Shown: piece after piece, positions 5,958 through 7,746 of the stretch
How the letters are laid out: every line of letters begins with the position of its first letter
Position numbering within the stretch: the stretch's first letter is position 1
Source of the DNA: Acidobacteriota bacterium
GTDB lineage: Bacteria; Acidobacteriota; Blastocatellia; Pyrinomonadales; Pyrinomonadaceae
DNA length: 7,746 nucleotides
Direction: 5' to 3'
Assembly (NCBI GenBank): GCA_003222835.1
Contig: QHXE01000602.1
Span: 1-7,746, forward strand
Program-made: the position numbers and the translations under genes
Notes under the pieces: model-generated
What the model was told of the DNA's origin: nothing
Databases searched by the model: none
The model's input: only the letters and a program-made list of their open reading frames with translations

Positions 5958-7099
5958 GAATCACGGTTATTGGACCGGCGTACCCACTTAGAGGCGGGAT
6001 TGCCCATCATGTTTATTGTCTCAAACAAGAACTGACGCGGCGCGGCCATTCGGTCCAGGTAATCTCTTTCCGCAAGCTGTACCCAAGTATATTTTTTCCC
6101 GGCAAGACAGAGTTGGATGTCAGCTCCGCAACGCTCGACGCTGGAGCCGAGCCGGTTCTCAATCCGCTTAATCCGATCACCTGGGCCAGGGCATTTAAGA
6201 GAGTCAAAAGTTTCTCACCGGATGGGGTCATCTTTCAGTGGTGGCAACCTTTTTTCGGTCTCATGATTGGCACGCTGGCGAGGCTGTTTCATAAGAAGGG
6301 CTTGAGATGTATTGTCGAATGTCACAACGTTTTTCCCCATGAGGGCACTCCATTCGATCGTCTGCTCGTCAAGTTCGCCTTGAGGCCGGCCGATGCCTTC
6401 ATTACTCATTCCCGCAAGGAAGAAGCGGATTTGTCATCGCTCGTTCCGGGGAAGAGAATCAGCGTAGCTTCGCTTCCTACTCCCAGCGAATTTTTCAACG
6501 AAAGAAATCATGCCCGCGACGGAAGAACGATTCTCTTCTTCGGAAAGGTGCGGAAATATAAAGGTCTCGACGTGTTACTCGCGGCCATGCCGAAGGTCCT
6601 TTCCCAAATCAATTGTCAACTTTTAATTGTAGGTGAGTTTTACGATTCCGTGGAGCGGTATCGACAGCTTATTGATGAACTCGAATTAGAACAGCATATC
6701 GACATCGACGATCGCTATGTTCCGAACGAAGAGGTTGTCGGAGTCTTTGACCGCGCGGACGTCCTGGTCTTGCCATATTTGAGTGCGACCCAAAGCGCTG
6801 TGGCGCAGATAGCTTTGCGGAATGGATTGCCAGTGATCGCGTCGAGGACCGGCGGATTATCAGAGGTTGTGATTGAAAACGTAAACGGGCTGTTGTTTCC
6901 CCCGGGTGATTCAAACGCCCTCGCCGACCAAATCATTTCCTATTTCACTAATAGTTCGGGGCCGGCCTTTGCGAAGAATATTATTTCTACCTCAGCTACC
7001 CCGCGGGAAGACCTGGGGAAGGTGATTGAGGATCTCGTGGGCGGTGCTCCAAACTCGGCCTACCTTTGGAAGAGTTCCGGGGTGAGGGATTTAGCTTAG
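5954..7099 (+). CDS. GT4 family glycosyltransferase (GT-B fold)
   Basis: The 381-residue soluble product has two Rossmann-like domains. The N-terminal, acceptor-side domain begins MRITVIGPAYPLRGG, whose GG near residue 14 is the usual nucleotide-sugar loop; CHNVFPHEG (about 123-131) is also typical. The C-terminal, donor-side domain starts near FFGKVRKYKGLDVLL and carries RADVLVLPYLSATQSAVAQIAL followed by GLPVIASRTGGLSEVV and NGLLFPPGD. The ATQS segment stands where classical GT4 enzymes have the first Glu of the E-x7-E motif; this substitution is common in one GT4 branch, so the enzyme is probably active. Transfer of a sugar to a growing lipid-linked glycan in the cytoplasm is the likely role. 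Start and stop overlap as ATGA with the preceding gene. The last ~10 residues (from about 372) are not family-like and are encoded by a stretch resembling the repeat that follows the gene. Confidence 0.9.
   Translation: MRITVIGPAYPLRGGIAHHVYCLKQELTRRGHSVQVISFRKLYPSIFFPGKTELDVSSATLDAGAEPVLNPLNPITWARAFKRVKSFSPDGVIFQWWQPFFGLMIGTLARLFHKKGLRCIVECHNVFPHEGTPFDRLLVKFALRPADAFITHSRKEEADLSSLVPGKRISVASLPTPSEFFNERNHARDGRTILFFGKVRKYKGLDVLLAAMPKVLSQINCQLLIVGEFYDSVERYRQLIDELELEQHIDIDDRYVPNEEVVGVFDRADVLVLPYLSATQSAVAQIALRNGLPVIASRTGGLSEVVIENVNGLLFPPGDSNALADQIISYFTNSSGPAFAKNIISTSATPREDLGKVIEDLVGGAPNSAYLWKSSGVRDLA
7067..7088 (+). repeat. Degenerate repeat arm inside the 3' end of the GT4 gene
   Basis: By my alignment these 22 bases match the GGGAGAGGGCCGGGGTGAGGG-type half of the local repeat at 19 positions. 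They lie within the last codons of the GT4 gene, 31 bases before a clearer copy of the same half at 7119-7140. This suggests that the end of the coding region runs into repeat-derived DNA. The match is short, so the call is moderate. Confidence 0.45.
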
Positions 7100-7106
7100 G
7101 GATAGT

Positions 7107-7224
7107 CCCCTCTCACTCTGGGAGAGGGCTAGGGTGAGGGCGTGAGTGCGGCAAAACACCAAGAAATATTTACCAAACGACCTCGTCTCAAACCCTCTCC
7201 CCGGCCCTCTCCCAACAGAGAGGA
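7107..7224. repeat. Second, decayed REPIN-like inverted repeat
   Basis: The left half (about 7107-7140) and the inverted right half (about 7192-7224) carry the same gggagaggg / gg-gagggt core as the element at 2024-2223, but with several substitutions and small indels. Each half can still form its own short stem: 7108-7114 with 7122-7128 (7 bases), and 7206-7211 with 7218-7223 (6 bases). The 51-base centre is unrelated to that of the first element and contains no gene. The element fills almost the entire 127-base gap between the GT4 stop and the next start. Confidence 0.7.
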
Positions 7225-7226
7225 AG
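7206..7226 (+). promoter_or_regulatory. Repeat-derived ribosome-binding region folded into a hairpin
   Basis: The purine run GAGAGGAAG directly before the ATG at 7227 is the only Shine-Dalgarno candidate for the last gene, although its spacing is short. GAGAGG (7218-7223) is also the right side of a 6-base stem with CCTCTC (7206-7211), so the site could be masked in the mRNA. Both belong to the right half of the decayed inverted repeat. Confidence 0.5.
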
Positions 7227-7746
7227 ATGCCGCCAAGCGAGCCCACCTTAACGGTCATCGTCCCTTGTTATAACTCGGAGCGCACCATCCGCCAATGTCT
7301 AAATTCGATTATTAGCCAGCAGACTTCCGTTGAGTTTGACGTAATAGTAGTTGACAGTTCCTCTGATCAAACCGGGCAAATCGTGGAGCATGAGTTTCCC
7401 TCTGTGCGACTGATCAAGCTCAAAGAGCGCGCCTTCGCCGGAGTCGCTCGCAATCTTGGGATTCGAGCAACGAGGGCGCCGTACTGCCTCATGATCGATT
7501 CTGATTGTGTGGCGGAGCCTGATTTGATCGAGAAGGCCATGGCTCGACATCGCGAAGATAACTACGCTGCGGTCGGTGGCTCATTAGCTAATGGCACGCC
7601 GCAGAGCATAAGCGGCACCATAGGTTACCTGATTGAGTTTAAGGAATTTATGCCCAGCGCGCCGATGCGTCTGGTGCAGAGTGTGCCGACTGCAAACGTA
7701 ACCTACCGTCGCGAGACGCTGGAACGTTACGGTTGTTTCGATGAGG
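7227..7746 (+). CDS. GT2 family glycosyltransferase, 3'-truncated by window edge
   Basis: The frame is open from the ATG at 7227 to the window end (173 complete codons, no stop). Motifs of a GT-A fold family 2 enzyme are clear: LTVIVPCYNSERTI (8-21), the donor-binding strand DVIVVDSSSDQT (38-49), FAGVARNLGI (70-79), the metal-binding DSD (91-93), and TANVTYRRETLERYGCFDE (155-173), which corresponds to the acceptor-side motif before the catalytic base. DSS replaces the more common DDG after the second strand, a known variant. The remaining C-terminal half lies outside the window, so membrane segments cannot be judged. It follows the GT4 gene on the same strand after 127 bases filled by a repeat, and probably belongs to the same glycan pathway. 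The frame stays open upstream only to about 7146, with no better start. Confidence 0.88.
   Translation, partial: MPPSEPTLTVIVPCYNSERTIRQCLNSIISQQTSVEFDVIVVDSSSDQTGQIVEHEFPSVRLIKLKERAFAGVARNLGIRATRAPYCLMIDSDCVAEPDLIEKAMARHREDNYAAVGGSLANGTPQSISGTIGYLIEFKEFMPSAPMRLVQSVPTANVTYRRETLERYGCFDE

Overview
This window looks like part of a surface-glycan (O-antigen, capsule or other exopolysaccharide) locus on a bacterial chromosome. Base composition is moderate, roughly half G+C. The mix of an integron-type integrase remnant, a TMTC-like membrane glycosyltransferase with TPRs and intergenic 'gggagaggg..ggggtgaggg' inverted repeats is what I would expect from a soil or sediment bacterium such as an acidobacterium. 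That placement is a guess, because there is no rRNA or marker gene here.

Layout, left to right. (1) Bases 1-189 hold a C-terminally truncated fragment of an integron-type tyrosine recombinase on the + strand. It breaks off into a 14-base tandem repeat that grows into a long hairpin (189-257). (2) A minus-strand block runs from 4735 down to 257: an ABC-2 permease (Wzm/TagG type), its ATPase (Wzt/TagH type), a SAM-dependent methyltransferase-like protein, a REPIN/MITE-like inverted repeat with 57-base arms, and a large GT-C-like membrane protein with C-terminal TPRs. (3) A 196-base divergent intergenic region (4736-4931) follows. (4) A plus-strand block runs from 4932 to the right edge: a DPM1/GtrB-type GT2 membrane glycosyltransferase, a GT4 glycosyltransferase overlapping it by 4 bases, a second and more decayed inverted repeat, and a GT2 glycosyltransferase cut by the window edge.

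How the parts may work together (inference). The soluble GT4 and GT2 enzymes would build a lipid-linked glycan on the inner face of the membrane, and the Wzm/Wzt pair would export it. The ATPase lacks the C-terminal glycan-recognition domain of the best-known Wzt proteins. The methyltransferase may decorate or cap sugars. The DPM1/GtrB-like enzyme would charge a polyprenyl phosphate with a sugar, and the GT-C/TPR protein is the type of enzyme that uses such donors on the far side of the membrane.

The least routine content is in the repeats. All three inverted-repeat structures sit at gene borders. One abuts both the broken integrase and the stop codon of the GT-C gene. One fills the gap upstream of the GT-C gene. 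One appears to provide, and to fold over, the ribosome-binding site of the last GT2, and a related stretch seems to encode the last residues of the GT4. I saw no tRNA, rRNA, CRISPR array, complete insertion sequence or replication origin.
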